This document shows positions 1 through 6,077 of a DNA stretch of 10,514 nt, one piece after another. The notes beneath the pieces were generated by a model. It did not search any database, was not told where the DNA came from, and worked only from the letters and a program-made list of their open reading frames with translations. Source of the stretch: Patescibacteria group bacterium (GTDB lineage Bacteria > Patescibacteriota > Minisyncoccia > Phycocordibacterales > GWA1-40-21); assembly GCA_018971765.1 (NCBI GenBank), contig JAGXAA010000030.1, positions 1 to 10,514 of the forward strand, read 5' to 3'. The translations under genes were made by a program, and so were the position numbers. Position 1 is the first letter of the stretch. Every line of letters starts with the position of its first letter.

Positions 1-146
1 GTTAAGAAACAAGATCGGATTGTTTGACGATATGGTTATGGAAGTTTGCTCGGGTCTTTGGAACTACCATCTGAGATATTCATCGTAATTCCTCCCCTTT
101 TGGGAGAATCTCGTCTCGTTTGAGACTATATGGCAACAGGTCTAAT
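1..146 (+). mobile_element. 3' end of an IS5-like insertion sequence (left copy)
   Basis: This is the right-hand end of an insertion sequence whose body lies outside the window. It holds the last codons of a DDE transposase (2-88), a short non-coding tail with two small hairpins (about 92-105 and 113-126), and a terminal sequence at 126-146. That terminal sequence is the exact reverse complement, over 21 nt, of 10366-10386, where another element starts. The exact outer base is uncertain because three of the 21 bases (AAT/ATT) may be target-derived. Downstream of 146 the sequence drops directly into the middle of a decayed reading frame, so the element probably interrupted that gene. IS5-group membership is inferred from the transposase ends. 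Confidence 0.8.
2..88 (+). CDS. IS5-like DDE transposase, C-terminal fragment (cut by window edge)
   Basis: Only the last 28 codons are visible, ending at TAA 86-88. They include the stretch IGLFDDMVMEVCSGLWNYHL, which resembles the C-terminus of IS5-family DDE_Tnp_4-type transposases, where a (D/E)xxVMExxxGLxNxx motif near the end is common. The catalytic residues lie upstream of the window. The short tail to the IS end (about 55 nt) fits a compact one-gene element. The N-terminal 35 codons of a transposase of the same type start at 10409 in the right-hand copy, so the two fragments probably represent the two ends of the same protein. Confidence 0.7.
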   Translation, partial: LRNKIGLFDDMVMEVCSGLWNYHLRYSS

Positions 147-1502
147 ATTGAGTTTTTAAGAAAAAATATAACTGACCTTCTCAAATACATCCTAAAGCAA
201 ACACCAAATGAAAAAATCAGTTTTATTAATGCTTGTTATTTTTTTGAGAAAATCGCTTGGGATAATAGATTGCATTATAATGAAAATTATGAGTCCAAAT
301 TTCCTATTAAATTAAATGATAAATTTTTATTTGATAATTTAAAAACCAGCAGGTCTTTTGCAGGTGTTGCTTTCACATCTCTTGTTATAAGACCTGCCAT
401 AGAAAACCGTTTTAAAAAAATAATTTCTAACTTTAATGATGAGAAATTCAGTATCTCTTTATCTTTGGACTATATATTTAAAATAGCAAACGAATTAAAT
501 GAAAAAATTAATCACTACTATCGCAATGTTCCTAAAGATATATCAATTTTTTTGATGTTTTTATAAAAAAGTAATGAAAAAAATCTAATCTATTGTCTTA
601 AAAATTTTTGCTCTGGTTTTCATTATCAAGCAGAAAAGAAATTTTTTGATATTATTTTTTATAAATTAAATAGCATATCATCTTTAAAACAAGATTTTAT
701 AAATTATACAAAGGATCATTTTAGAGCTTTTAATAATAAAGTTGGAGATGAAGATGATGAATGGACTAATAAAATTTTCTTGATTTCTATAAAAACCCTC
801 TCAATTTTAGAGGAAGTGAAGAATGCACAGGATTCAAAATGGATTGTGAGTGTAGCTGTGTATGAATTGCATCAGTGGTTAAGTGAAATTCATGAAGTTC
901 TAAATAAATATTACATCGAAGACGACTGGGAAAAAATTAAAGAATATGTAATTCAGGAAAACGAAAAGATCGAATGGAAATCTAGTTTTTATATACCAAC
1001 AGAACAATAATATCGAGACGAGATATCGGATACAGCAATTAGCAAGAGATTATTTGAAAAAATCCTGAAAGTTATCTTAGGAATGCTTAATACAGATGGA
1101 GGAGTTTTGTTGGTCGGTGTGGTTGAAAATCCCGATACTATAAAAAGATCAGAAATAAAAGAATTTCTTATGAAAAAGAATGGGGTAACTTTTTTTGATA
1201 TTAATTACGAACTTAAAAAATACGGAAAAAGTTTTGACAATGTAAGATTGCAGGTGATAGATAATCTTAAGCAAATTACGGATAGTTCTCCGGATAAATT
1301 CAATGGTCTCATTGAATTTGACCCTATTATTTTAAGAGATGATTTGCGGGTTATCTCAATTATTAAAATTTTAATTAAAAAAGCTAAAAAACCATTTGTT
1401 AATGTAAAGAAAGAAGGTGACTTAGTTTGGGTTTCTTTGACTAAACGCGCATCAGGTCAGAATGTTAATGCTGATATAAGAGATCACCTTTCATCTCTAT
1501 GA
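144..1502 (+). pseudogene. Schlafen/AlbA_2-domain protein, 5'-truncated and broken by two in-frame stops
   Basis: One frame stays open from the IS junction at about 144 to the TGA at 1500-1502, interrupted only by TAA at 564-566 and 1008-1010. There is no frameshift, and no ATG begins the middle part, so this reads as one former gene. The N-terminal two thirds is Lys- and Asn-rich and probably helical, with no family I recognise. The last part matches the AlbA_2 (Schlafen-type, divergent AAA-4) domain: an EKIEWKSSF entry motif just before the second stop, then ILGMLNTDGGVLLVGVVENP. Proteins with this domain bind or cleave nucleic acids, or act as regulators, and are frequent in defence loci. 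The TGA overlaps the hsdS start in an ATGA junction, so the gene was once part of the hsdS operon. IS insertion removed the 5' end and nonsense mutations followed. Two genuine short genes are unlikely. Confidence 0.75.
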
Positions 1503-2695
1503 AAAAATATCAAACAAAAAAATTAGCCGATAAAGATATTCTTTTCATGTCAAGCGGTGGGACACCTTCAAGGGAGAAATTAGAGTATTACAAAGGAGAT
1601 ATTGTGTGGCTAAAATCGGGAGAATTGAATGACAGCCAGCATATAAATAATTCCGAAGAAAAAATATCGGAAGATGCGTTAAAAAATTCCAGCGCAAAAA
1701 TCTTCCCGAAAAACACTGTTTTGTTTGCGATGTATGGAGCAACAGCAGGGAAGCTTGGTATTTTAGATATGCCGGCGGCAACCAATCAAGCTGTTGCAGG
1801 TATGATATGTAATGAAAAAGTTTTATATTATAAATATCTTTTCTATTTTTTATTCAACACTAGAGAAAAAATAATAGATAAGGCTTGGGGTGGGGCACAA
1901 CCAAACCTCAGTCAAACTATAATTAAAAGAATTGAAATCCCTCTTCCTCCTCTTGAAATCCAAAAGAAAATTGTTGAGCGGATTGAAAAGATGATGGCGA
2001 AAATTGATGAGGGGAGGAAATTGCGGAAAGAAGCGATGGCGGACGCTTCATCTCTAATCCCATCGGCTCTAAATAAAATTTTCAAGGAGGGAAAAAATAA
2101 AGGGTGGGAGGAAAAAACGATATCGGAAATTACGGAAAAAACAGAAAAAATAAACCCGGCAGATTTTTTTGATAAAAAGTTCAGCTACATTGATATTACT
2201 TCTGTTTCAAAAAGTGTTGATCATATTGTGCGAGCAAGAATATTACCAGTTGAGAAAGCACCATCTCGCGCTCGCAATCTTGTAAAAGAAGAGGATATTA
2301 TTTTTGCAACAACCAGACCATATTTGAAAAACATAATAATTATTTCTAAAGATTTGAGCGGTTCAGTCGCTTCTACCGGTTTTTGTATAATAAGATCAAA
2401 TAAAAAAATGGTTGACCCTAAGTATATTTATTATATCGTTGATTCTGATTATTTTTTATCAAGAATTATTCCTCTACAAAGAGGGGCATCATACCCAGCA
2501 GTGTCAGATTCAGACATTTATAATCAAAAAATCCCTCTCCCTCCTCTCCCCGAACAGAAAAAAATCGTCAAATACCTTGATTCGCTTTCGGCGAAAATAG
2601 GCAAGGTAAAAGATATGCAGGGGCAAACGAATAAAGAGCTAAAAGAACTTGAGAAAGCGGTTTTGAGGGAGGCGTTTGTTGAGAGATCGTGTTAA
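1499..2695 (+). CDS. hsdS: Type I restriction-modification specificity subunit HsdS
   Basis: HsdS is the DNA-recognition subunit of type I restriction-modification enzymes; it joins two HsdM subunits for methylation and HsdR for cleavage. The 398-residue protein has the usual half-and-half design: target recognition domain 1 (about 1-145, with GGTPSREKLEYYKGDIVWLK), a first conserved helical spacer (about 146-195, IPLPPLEIQKKIVERIEKMM), target recognition domain 2 (about 203-343), and a second conserved spacer (about 345-393, IPLPPLPEQKKIVKYLDSLS). Length is normal and the frame is intact. The ATG at 1499 overlaps the previous TGA (ATGA), indicating translational coupling to the former AlbA_2 gene; no strong ribosome site is seen. 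No hsdM or hsdR is in the window, so activity depends on genes upstream or elsewhere. Its 3' end is repeated as fragments at about 3311, 5278 and 6276. Confidence 0.95.
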   Translation: MKKYQTKKLADKDILFMSSGGTPSREKLEYYKGDIVWLKSGELNDSQHINNSEEKISEDALKNSSAKIFPKNTVLFAMYGATAGKLGILDMPAATNQAVAGMICNEKVLYYKYLFYFLFNTREKIIDKAWGGAQPNLSQTIIKRIEIPLPPLEIQKKIVERIEKMMAKIDEGRKLRKEAMADASSLIPSALNKIFKEGKNKGWEEKTISEITEKTEKINPADFFDKKFSYIDITSVSKSVDHIVRARILPVEKAPSRARNLVKEEDIIFATTRPYLKNIIIISKDLSGSVASTGFCIIRSNKKMVDPKYIYYIVDSDYFLSRIIPLQRGASYPAVSDSDIYNQKIPLPPLPEQKKIVKYLDSLSAKIGKVKDMQGQTNKELKELEKAVLREAFVERSC

Positions 2696-2698
2696 AAT
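2690..2698 (+). promoter_or_regulatory. Extended -10 promoter overlapping the hsdS stop
   Basis: The sequence TGTTAAAAT forms an extended -10 (TGn + TAAAAT at 2693-2698) that shares bases with the hsdS stop codon TAA 2693-2695. Only 9 nt separate it from the ATG at 2708, so a transcript starting about 7 nt downstream would have a leader of a few bases at most. No clear -35 was found. The same box recurs at the end of every hsdS tail copy. Confidence 0.5.
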
Positions 2699-2707
2699 AT
2701 CAAGCAA

Positions 2708-3118
2708 ATGAAAATCACGGAAGAAATAATCAGAATTTTCGGGAGTTGGACAAAGCTAAAAATCCGTCTCCATGTTTCTGAAGATAAACCCGTGTATTTT
2801 AGAGAAAAAGAAATCTGGTGGGCAAATTTGGGAGCTAATATCGGATATGAGCAGGATGGCAAGAATGATAATTTTGAAAGACCTGTTTTGATTTTAAAAA
2901 AGTTCAATAAAGATGTTTTGTGGACATTGCCCCTCACTAGGACAAAAAAGACAAATAATAAATATTATTTTCAACTTAAACAAGGCGGGGAAGATTCGTT
3001 TGTGATATTGTCGCAGATTAGATTAATAAGCAGTAAAAGATTGTCCAGAAAAATGAGGATGATAGAAAAAGAAGAGTTTGATGAGATTAAAAAAAGAATG
3101 ATAGGATTTTTTACTTGA
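2708..3118 (+). CDS. MazF/PemK-like toxin (type II toxin-antitoxin endoribonuclease)
   Basis: The 136-residue protein matches the PemK/MazF family, whose members are ribosome-independent mRNA endoribonucleases. Residues 1-31 are an extra N-terminal segment. The core begins near residue 32 with EKEIWWANLGANIGYEQDGK, followed by FERPVLIL, the PLTRTKK strand, and the C-terminal VILSQIRLISSKRLSRKM strand and helix. This elongated variant with a GxNIGxEqDGK loop is, from memory, common in Parcubacteria-type genomes. It lies 12 nt after hsdS with its own extended -10 and ends before a strong hairpin. No antitoxin gene of usual size is adjacent on either side. It may therefore be an orphan, use an unlinked antitoxin, or be controlled by the antisense-oriented small RNA candidate next to it. 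Start chosen as the first ATG after the -10 box. Confidence 0.85.
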   Translation: MKITEEIIRIFGSWTKLKIRLHVSEDKPVYFREKEIWWANLGANIGYEQDGKNDNFERPVLILKKFNKDVLWTLPLTRTKKTNNKYYFQLKQGGEDSFVILSQIRLISSKRLSRKMRMIEKEEFDEIKKRMIGFFT

Positions 3119-3212
3119 AAAACAAATACCACCCCGAAGGGTGGTATTTGCAATCGGTCAATCTCCTTTCGAAGAAAGCCTCGGAGCTATCGCCGAAGCG
3201 AAAGCCATTAAT
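3117..3212 (-). ncRNA. Candidate small RNA A (minus strand, about 95 nt)
   Basis: A minus-strand unit runs from a promoter at 3219-3246 to the terminator at 3123-3150. Between them are two further adjacent hairpins: 3179-3184 with 3193-3198 (6 bp, one G-U, 8-nt loop) and 3166-3170 with 3174-3178 (5 bp, 3-nt loop), giving three hairpins in series. The transcript begins near ATGGCTTTCGCTTC. A 16-codon ORF (MAFASAIAPRLSSKGD) starts there, so a leader peptide is an alternative. A second unit of similar design lies at 4040-4120. It does not match any RNA family I can name. On the plus strand the same stretch could encode a decayed C-terminus ending AIAEAKAINK at 3216-3218. Confidence 0.4.
3123..3150 (-). 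terminator. Rho-independent terminator, 12-bp stem with UUCG loop
   Basis: The inverted repeat 3123-3134 / 3139-3150 forms a perfect 12-bp stem. On the minus strand the loop is UUCG and the stem is followed at once by five T (GTTTTTC), the textbook intrinsic terminator arrangement. On the plus strand it lies 4 nt past the MazF-like stop but has no T-run, so it would be a weaker terminator or 3' protecting hairpin there. Its best direction points to a minus-strand transcript coming from about 3212. Confidence 0.8.
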
Positions 3213-3218
3213 AAATAA

Positions 3219-3246
3219 AGTATATAGGTATAAATTTTTCTGTCAA
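3219..3246 (-). promoter_or_regulatory. Sigma70-type promoter of small RNA A (minus strand)
   Basis: On the minus strand TTGACA (3246-3241) is followed after 16 nt by TATACT (3224-3219). This is a full -35 with a good -10, and transcription would start near 3212. It faces away from the NYN gene and toward the 3' end of the MazF-like gene. Confidence 0.55.
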
Positions 3247-3310
3247 TTGAAATTACAAGACAAATTGTGAATAAGTGTCAAAAGTGTTAAAAAATAAGGA
3301 TGAAATACCC

Positions 3311-3448
3311 TAACAGCAAAAAATCGTCAAATATCTTGATTCGCTTTCGGAAAAAGTCCGGAAAATCCAAACCCTTCAATCTGGGACGGAAAGGGAATTG
3401 GAACTTCTGAAAAAATCGGTTTTGAGGGAAAGTCTTATGATAAAATGA
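3311..3448 (+). pseudogene. hsdS 3'-end fragment, copy 1
   Basis: Reading from 3314, the sequence encodes QQKIVKYLDSLSEKVRKIQT and continues to VLRESLMIK, with a stop at 3446-3448. This is the second conserved helical spacer and C-terminus of an HsdS. The codon before it is TAA (3311-3313) where the intact gene has GAA, so the fragment is dead. It is not a recent copy of the resident hsdS: after the YLDSLS segment its sequence (VRKIQT type) differs from the resident GKVKDM type, but it shares a 20-nt identical block with copy 3. It ends in an extended -10 box and is followed by the NYN gene. Confidence 0.8.
3438..3446 (+). promoter_or_regulatory. Extended -10 promoter at end of hsdS tail copy 1
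   Basis: TGATAAAAT (TGn + TAAAAT) lies 16 nt before the NYN gene ATG at 3463, so the predicted leader is about 10 nt. A second AT-rich box (TATAAA) follows at about 3453. No convincing -35 is seen. Confidence 0.45.
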
Positions 3449-3462
3449 GAATATAAATTTTT

Positions 3463-4032
3463 ATGGAAGAAAAGAAAAATAACGCAAACACTATCTATGT
3501 TTTTATAGACGCGTCTAATGTTTGGAACGCCGTTAAGTCAGTCAAAAAGTTTATAGAATATAAGCGCCTTAAAGACTATTTTAGAAAAAATTTTGACGCT
3601 AGCGAGGTAGAAATTTTCTATTATGACGCTTATCCCAAAGACGGCACGAGAGATTATAGCGGAGACGGCAAACATAAATTTTTCACTTATCTTAAAAAGG
3701 GGTTGGGTTTTACTGTGCGAAAGAAGGAGTTAAAAAGAATTTCTGTAATCGGTGAAGATGGGGAAACGATAATAGAAAAAGGAAATATGGATGTGGAGAT
3801 AACGATTGACGCTTTGCATAACATAACAAAATATGACGCTGCGATTCTTTTCAGCGGGGACGCTGATTTTTTGGCATTGGTAAATTATATTAAAAACAGC
3901 GGCAAAAAAGTTTATATTTTTTCTTCAAAAAATAACATATCTCACGAATTGAAAACTGGAGGCAACGGCTATTTTGATTTGAGGGACATAAAAGAGATTT
4001 GGAGCAAAGATCTAAAATATAGAGGAAAATAA
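3463..4032 (+). CDS. NYN-domain (LabA/DUF88-like) PIN-fold putative RNase
   Basis: The 189-residue protein carries the acidic motifs of the NYN family, a PIN-fold group of predicted metal-dependent ribonucleases that includes LabA/DUF88 proteins. The motifs are YVFIDASNVW (D16) at the N-terminus, KGNMDVEITIDAL (D110, D116) in the centre, and LFSGDADF (D133, D135), then VYIFSSKNNISHEL near the end. All expected aspartates are present, so it is probably active. The substrate cannot be read from the sequence. It lies 14 nt after hsdS tail copy 1, has an extended -10 promoter and is followed by two hairpins, so it forms a self-contained unit. Start is the first ATG after the promoter; no clear ribosome site precedes it. 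Confidence 0.88.
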   Translation: MEEKKNNANTIYVFIDASNVWNAVKSVKKFIEYKRLKDYFRKNFDASEVEIFYYDAYPKDGTRDYSGDGKHKFFTYLKKGLGFTVRKKELKRISVIGEDGETIIEKGNMDVEITIDALHNITKYDAAILFSGDADFLALVNYIKNSGKKVYIFSSKNNISHELKTGGNGYFDLRDIKEIWSKDLKYRGK

Positions 4033-4039
4033 ATGAGCG

Positions 4040-4120
4040 TAAAATAAAGCCACCCTCAATTAAGAGGGTAGCTCTGGGATGTATAACCCTAACGGTTCTA
4101 TGGCTAGAACCGAAAGACAT
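4040..4120 (-). ncRNA. Candidate small RNA B (minus strand, about 80 nt)
   Basis: A minus-strand unit runs from the promoter at 4126-4153 to a terminator hairpin. It starts near ATGTCTTTCGGTTC, nearly the same start as candidate A (ATGnCTTTCGnTTC). It contains a perfect 8-bp hairpin (4093-4100 with 4105-4112, 4-nt loop) and ends in the hairpin 4048-4073 followed on the minus strand by TTATTTTA. The ATG also opens a 76-codon frame running antisense into the NYN gene (MSFGSSHRTVRVIHPRATLL), which I regard as fortuitous because it crosses the terminator. It lies at the 3' end of the NYN gene, as candidate A lies at the 3' end of the MazF-like gene. Confidence 0.4.
4048..4073 (-). terminator. Hairpin terminator downstream of the NYN gene / end of small RNA B
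   Basis: Stem 4048-4057 / 4064-4073 pairs at nine of ten positions (one C-A mismatch) around a 6-nt loop. On the minus strand it is followed by TTATTTTA, so it works best as the terminator of candidate RNA B. On the plus strand it lies 16 nt after the NYN stop without a T-run. Confidence 0.55.
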
Positions 4121-4125
4121 TTACT

Positions 4126-4153
4126 AATATAGCAAGCGCTTGCTATAAGTCAA
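4126..4153 (-). promoter_or_regulatory. Promoter of small RNA B with a 20-bp palindrome in the spacer
   Basis: On the minus strand TTGACT (4153-4148) and TATATT (4131-4126) are 16 nt apart, the same spacing as the candidate A promoter. The spacer and part of the -10 are covered by a perfect 20-bp palindrome (4128-4147, tatagcaagcgcttgctata), which has the size and position of a dimeric repressor operator. The transposase stop codon (4143-4145) lies inside it. Confidence 0.5.
4128..4147. repeat. Perfect 20-bp palindrome
   Basis: Each 10-nt half, TATAGCAAGC, is followed directly by its reverse complement without a loop. A spacerless palindrome of this length suits a protein-binding operator better than an RNA hairpin. 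It abuts the left end of the integrase-type IS, so it could also have been that element's target. Confidence 0.8.
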
Positions 4154-5216
4154 TAGTATAAGGCCACCCAGTTTTGCACTCTCGGCCTCTGGTTAACGGA
4201 TAATAGGGAGATTGTGGCATGAATTGAACGGGAGAAAGCTTGTTTTTGAAAGCGCAATGCACTCTGTCTGTGTTGTAGAAGATTAGGTAATCCATAAGTT
4301 TGCGGTTGAATTCTTCAACATTAAGCAAAAGATTGGCATGATAATCGACAAATTCCTCCTGAAGCGTTCGATTGAACCTCTCGCAGTGGGCATTCATCTT
4401 GGGAGTCTTGGGATAGGTATGGTAGTGGATGAGATGGAGCTCTTTTAATCTTTTGGCAAAATGCTTCTTGAACTCCGAGCCGTTGTCGGTTAGGACAAAC
4501 TCTATGGGATACGGAAAGACCTTGAGGCACAGATTGAAGAATTCCTCTGCCGCTTTGGAAGCGTGGGAAGTCGTGGCCCAGGCGAAGCCGAAACGGCTGT
4601 GAATATCCTCAAAGGTGATGATGTATCTCCTGAGGCCGAAGACAAACCGTTCAACGGTGTCGAGGGCAACAAGATGGCCAATGTGCGTTGTTTTAAAATC
4701 CTTCGGTTTTCTTGGCACTTTCTGCCGATTAACCTTTCTTTCCCTGCCGAAATGAGAAAGCTTCTTCGGATAGAGCCGGAGTCCTCCTAAGTCTTTGATG
4801 AGGCGGCCGATTGTTTTCTCTTTCGGGCAAGGCAGATTCAGATTGTCGCAGAATGGAAGAAGCAGAGGATATATCTTGTCTTTTCCCAAGTTTGGATGTT
4901 CAGACCGGATTCTCTTGATTTCTTCAATCATTCTAATGTTCCATAAGCGCTTTCTTCTTTTCTTGGGAGCTCTGTTGCCGTCGTTTAGGGCTTCCAATTT
5001 GCCGCTTCCTTCTTTTAATTTCTTTTTCCAGTGAAAGAGGGTGCGTTTTTTGACTTTGAAAGCTTCCTCCGTCGCTTCCGTGCCGTGTTTCTCCCAGAAA
5101 GCGAGAATACGGCACTTTTGTTTTGCTTTTTCTTGAATTATATACCGGAAGCGTAGCACGCGCTCCCAAGTGCTGATAAATCCTTTTGTTCCCTTGAATT
5201 TGTTGAAATAGCTCAT
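4143..5216 (-). CDS. IS481/IS3-like integrase-core (rve) transposase
   Basis: This 357-residue transposase catalyses cut-and-paste or copy movement of the surrounding IS. Residues about 30-70 form a helix-turn-helix (TEEAFKVKKRTLFHWKKKL), followed by a second HTH-like region to about 145, then an rve integrase core with the DDE triad at D186 (HLVALDTVE), D244 (VLTDNGSEF) and E279 (AHCERFNRTL), 35 residues apart as usual for DD(35)E-type enzymes. The C-terminal YNTDRVHCAF...LSPVQF motif is typical of IS481/IS3-like proteins. The frame is intact, so it may be functional. An AAAGAG sequence sits just before the ATG on the minus strand. The reading frame runs through the left inverted repeat and ends at a TAG in the flanking palindrome, so the last few residues may come from host DNA. 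Confidence 0.92.
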   Translation of the reverse strand: MSYFNKFKGTKGFISTWERVLRFRYIIQEKAKQKCRILAFWEKHGTEATEEAFKVKKRTLFHWKKKLKEGSGKLEALNDGNRAPKKRRKRLWNIRMIEEIKRIRSEHPNLGKDKIYPLLLPFCDNLNLPCPKEKTIGRLIKDLGGLRLYPKKLSHFGRERKVNRQKVPRKPKDFKTTHIGHLVALDTVERFVFGLRRYIITFEDIHSRFGFAWATTSHASKAAEEFFNLCLKVFPYPIEFVLTDNGSEFKKHFAKRLKELHLIHYHTYPKTPKMNAHCERFNRTLQEEFVDYHANLLLNVEEFNRKLMDYLIFYNTDRVHCAFKNKLSPVQFMPQSPYYPLTRGRECKTGWPYTIDL

Positions 5217-5261
5217 CTCTTTGGAGAGACCAAAGAGTGCAATATGTATCTGACCTTATGC
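4156..5261 (-). mobile_element. 1.1-kb insertion sequence with integrase-core transposase
   Basis: Imperfect terminal inverted repeats frame the element: 4156-4182 (GTATAAGGCC...TTGCACTCT) and, on the minus strand, 5261-5234 (GCATAAGGTC...TTGCACTCT), matching at roughly 20 of 27-28 positions. Similarity (ATAA..CAAT) may continue about 10 nt outward on both sides, so the ends are approximate. I could not find a convincing target-site duplication. The single gene fills almost the whole element. It is inserted between the NYN unit and hsdS tail copy 2 and is unrelated to the IS5-like copies at the window edges. Confidence 0.7.
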
Positions 5262-5277
5262 ATTGTTATCCACATTT

Positions 5278-5440
5278 CAAAAATCCCTCTCCCTCCGCTC
5301 CCCGAACAGCGAAAAATCGTCAAATTATCTTGATGCTTTTTCGGAAAAAATCGGCAAGGTAAAAGATATGCAGGAACAGACAGGCAAAGAATTAAAAGAG
5401 CTTGAAAAATCGGTTCTTAAAGAGGCGTTTGTGTTATAAT
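5278..5440 (+). pseudogene. hsdS 3'-end fragment, copy 2
   Basis: From 5284 the sequence encodes IPLPPLPEQRKIVK, then a one-base insertion near 5324-5328 shifts the frame, and the next frame continues YLDAFSEKIGKVKDMQEQTG to VLKEAFVL with a TAA at 5437-5439. It is the closest copy to the resident hsdS tail, with a 22-nt identical block (5353-5374 versus 2600-2621) and the same GKVKDMQ type. It starts about 15 nt after the right end of the integrase-type IS, ends in a perfect extended -10, and is followed by the zeta toxin remnant. Confidence 0.85.
5432..5440 (+). promoter_or_regulatory. Perfect extended -10 at end of hsdS tail copy 2
   Basis: TGTTATAAT (TGn + TATAAT at 5435-5440) overlaps the stop of the hsdS fragment. 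The next ATG is at 5450, so a start about 7 nt downstream gives a leader of only about 3 nt. Confidence 0.5.
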
Positions 5441-5449
5441 TTCAGAAAA

Positions 5450-6077
5450 ATGAATAAAAATGATTTGCAAAAATCTGAATATGCTAGAAATTTTATTAAA
5501 GAAAACATAAAACTTTTAATAAATAAATTTGCTGAAAAGACAAAATATCCGCCGGACGATAATCCGGTATCTATTTTTATGTCCGGAGCGCCCGGTGCCG
5601 GAAAAACAGAGTTTTCAAAAAACTTAATAAATATATTCGAGGATATGTTTAGTCCGGCAAAGATAGTCAGAATAGATCCTGTATGTATTAAACAATAAGC
5701 AAAACTTTTTGTTGGACGGAACGCTTGCAAATTGCGACAAAGCCATAAGTAACATAAAAAGATCGCTGGATAAAGATAGGGAAGTTAGCATATTCTTTGT
5801 GTATCAAGAACCGCTCATCGCTTGGGAGTTTACTCAAAAAAGAGAAAAGATTGAACATCGCAACATACCGAAAGAATCTTTTATTAAAGAGTTTAATGAT
5901 TCTAAGGAAAATGTAAATAAAATTAAAAAATATTTCGGGAATAAAATTCATCTCAATCTGATTATTAAAAACTATAAATATAATACAGAACAAATTGAAT
6001 CAGATGTAGACAATGTTGACCGTTTTATAAATAAGACATACAATGAAAATGAATTAAATAACATATTATATGCTTAA
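5450..6077 (+). pseudogene. Zeta-type toxin (UDP-GlcNAc kinase family), broken by internal deletion and frameshift
   Basis: Zeta toxins phosphorylate UDP-N-acetylglucosamine and block cell-wall synthesis. The first frame (ATG 5450 to TAA 5696-5698, 82 codons) has a Walker A loop at residues 46-53 (GAPGAGKT) and reaches VRIDPVCIKQ. The second frame, entered around 5697-5709, continues NFLLDGTLANCDKAISNIKR, VSIFFVYQEPLIAWEFTQKR and FGNKIHLNLIIKN, the usual C-terminal half, ending at TAA 6075-6077. The roughly 35-40 residues normally between these parts are missing, and the VRID segment lacks the expected acidic residues (PVC instead of a D/E-rich turn), so the product would be inactive. The ATG at 5450 is preferred over the upstream in-frame 5402 start because the region before it is the hsdS fragment and promoter. 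Programmed frameshifting is unlikely because sequence is missing. Confidence 0.8.

Noticed and set aside
564..1010. Possible reassignment of TAA to a sense codon, given several otherwise open frames interrupted only by TAA (564, 1008, about 8033, and hsdS tails).
   Set aside because: Intact genes here (hsdS, NYN, M23-like, tspO, small helical protein) end normally at TAA, and the interrupted frames also show truncation, deletion or frameshift nearby. Ordinary nonsense decay in AT-rich DNA explains them.
108..1024. An 11-nt inverted repeat (ATCTCGTCTCG at 108-118 and its complement at 1014-1024) framing much of the AlbA_2 pseudogene.
   Set aside because: Matches of this length are expected by chance in a window this size, one arm lies inside the IS, and nothing else marks the ends.
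3141..3218. Plus-strand reading of the region after the MazF-like gene ending SPFEESLGAIAEAKAINK.
   Set aside because: It has no start codon and begins inside the terminator hairpin. A decayed C-terminus remains possible, but the minus-strand promoter, hairpins and terminator give a more coherent account.
3890..4120. Minus-strand ORF of 76 codons starting MSFGSSHRT antisense to the NYN gene.
   Set aside because: It crosses a terminator hairpin and its second half is the antisense shadow of NYN coding sequence; the first part is better explained as a structured RNA.
4033..4160. Possible integron-like attC site because of hairpins and AAC/GTT-like pieces between cassette-like units.
   Set aside because: The R and L box arrangement of attC is not present, the repeated element between units is the hsdS tail, and no integron integrase is visible.
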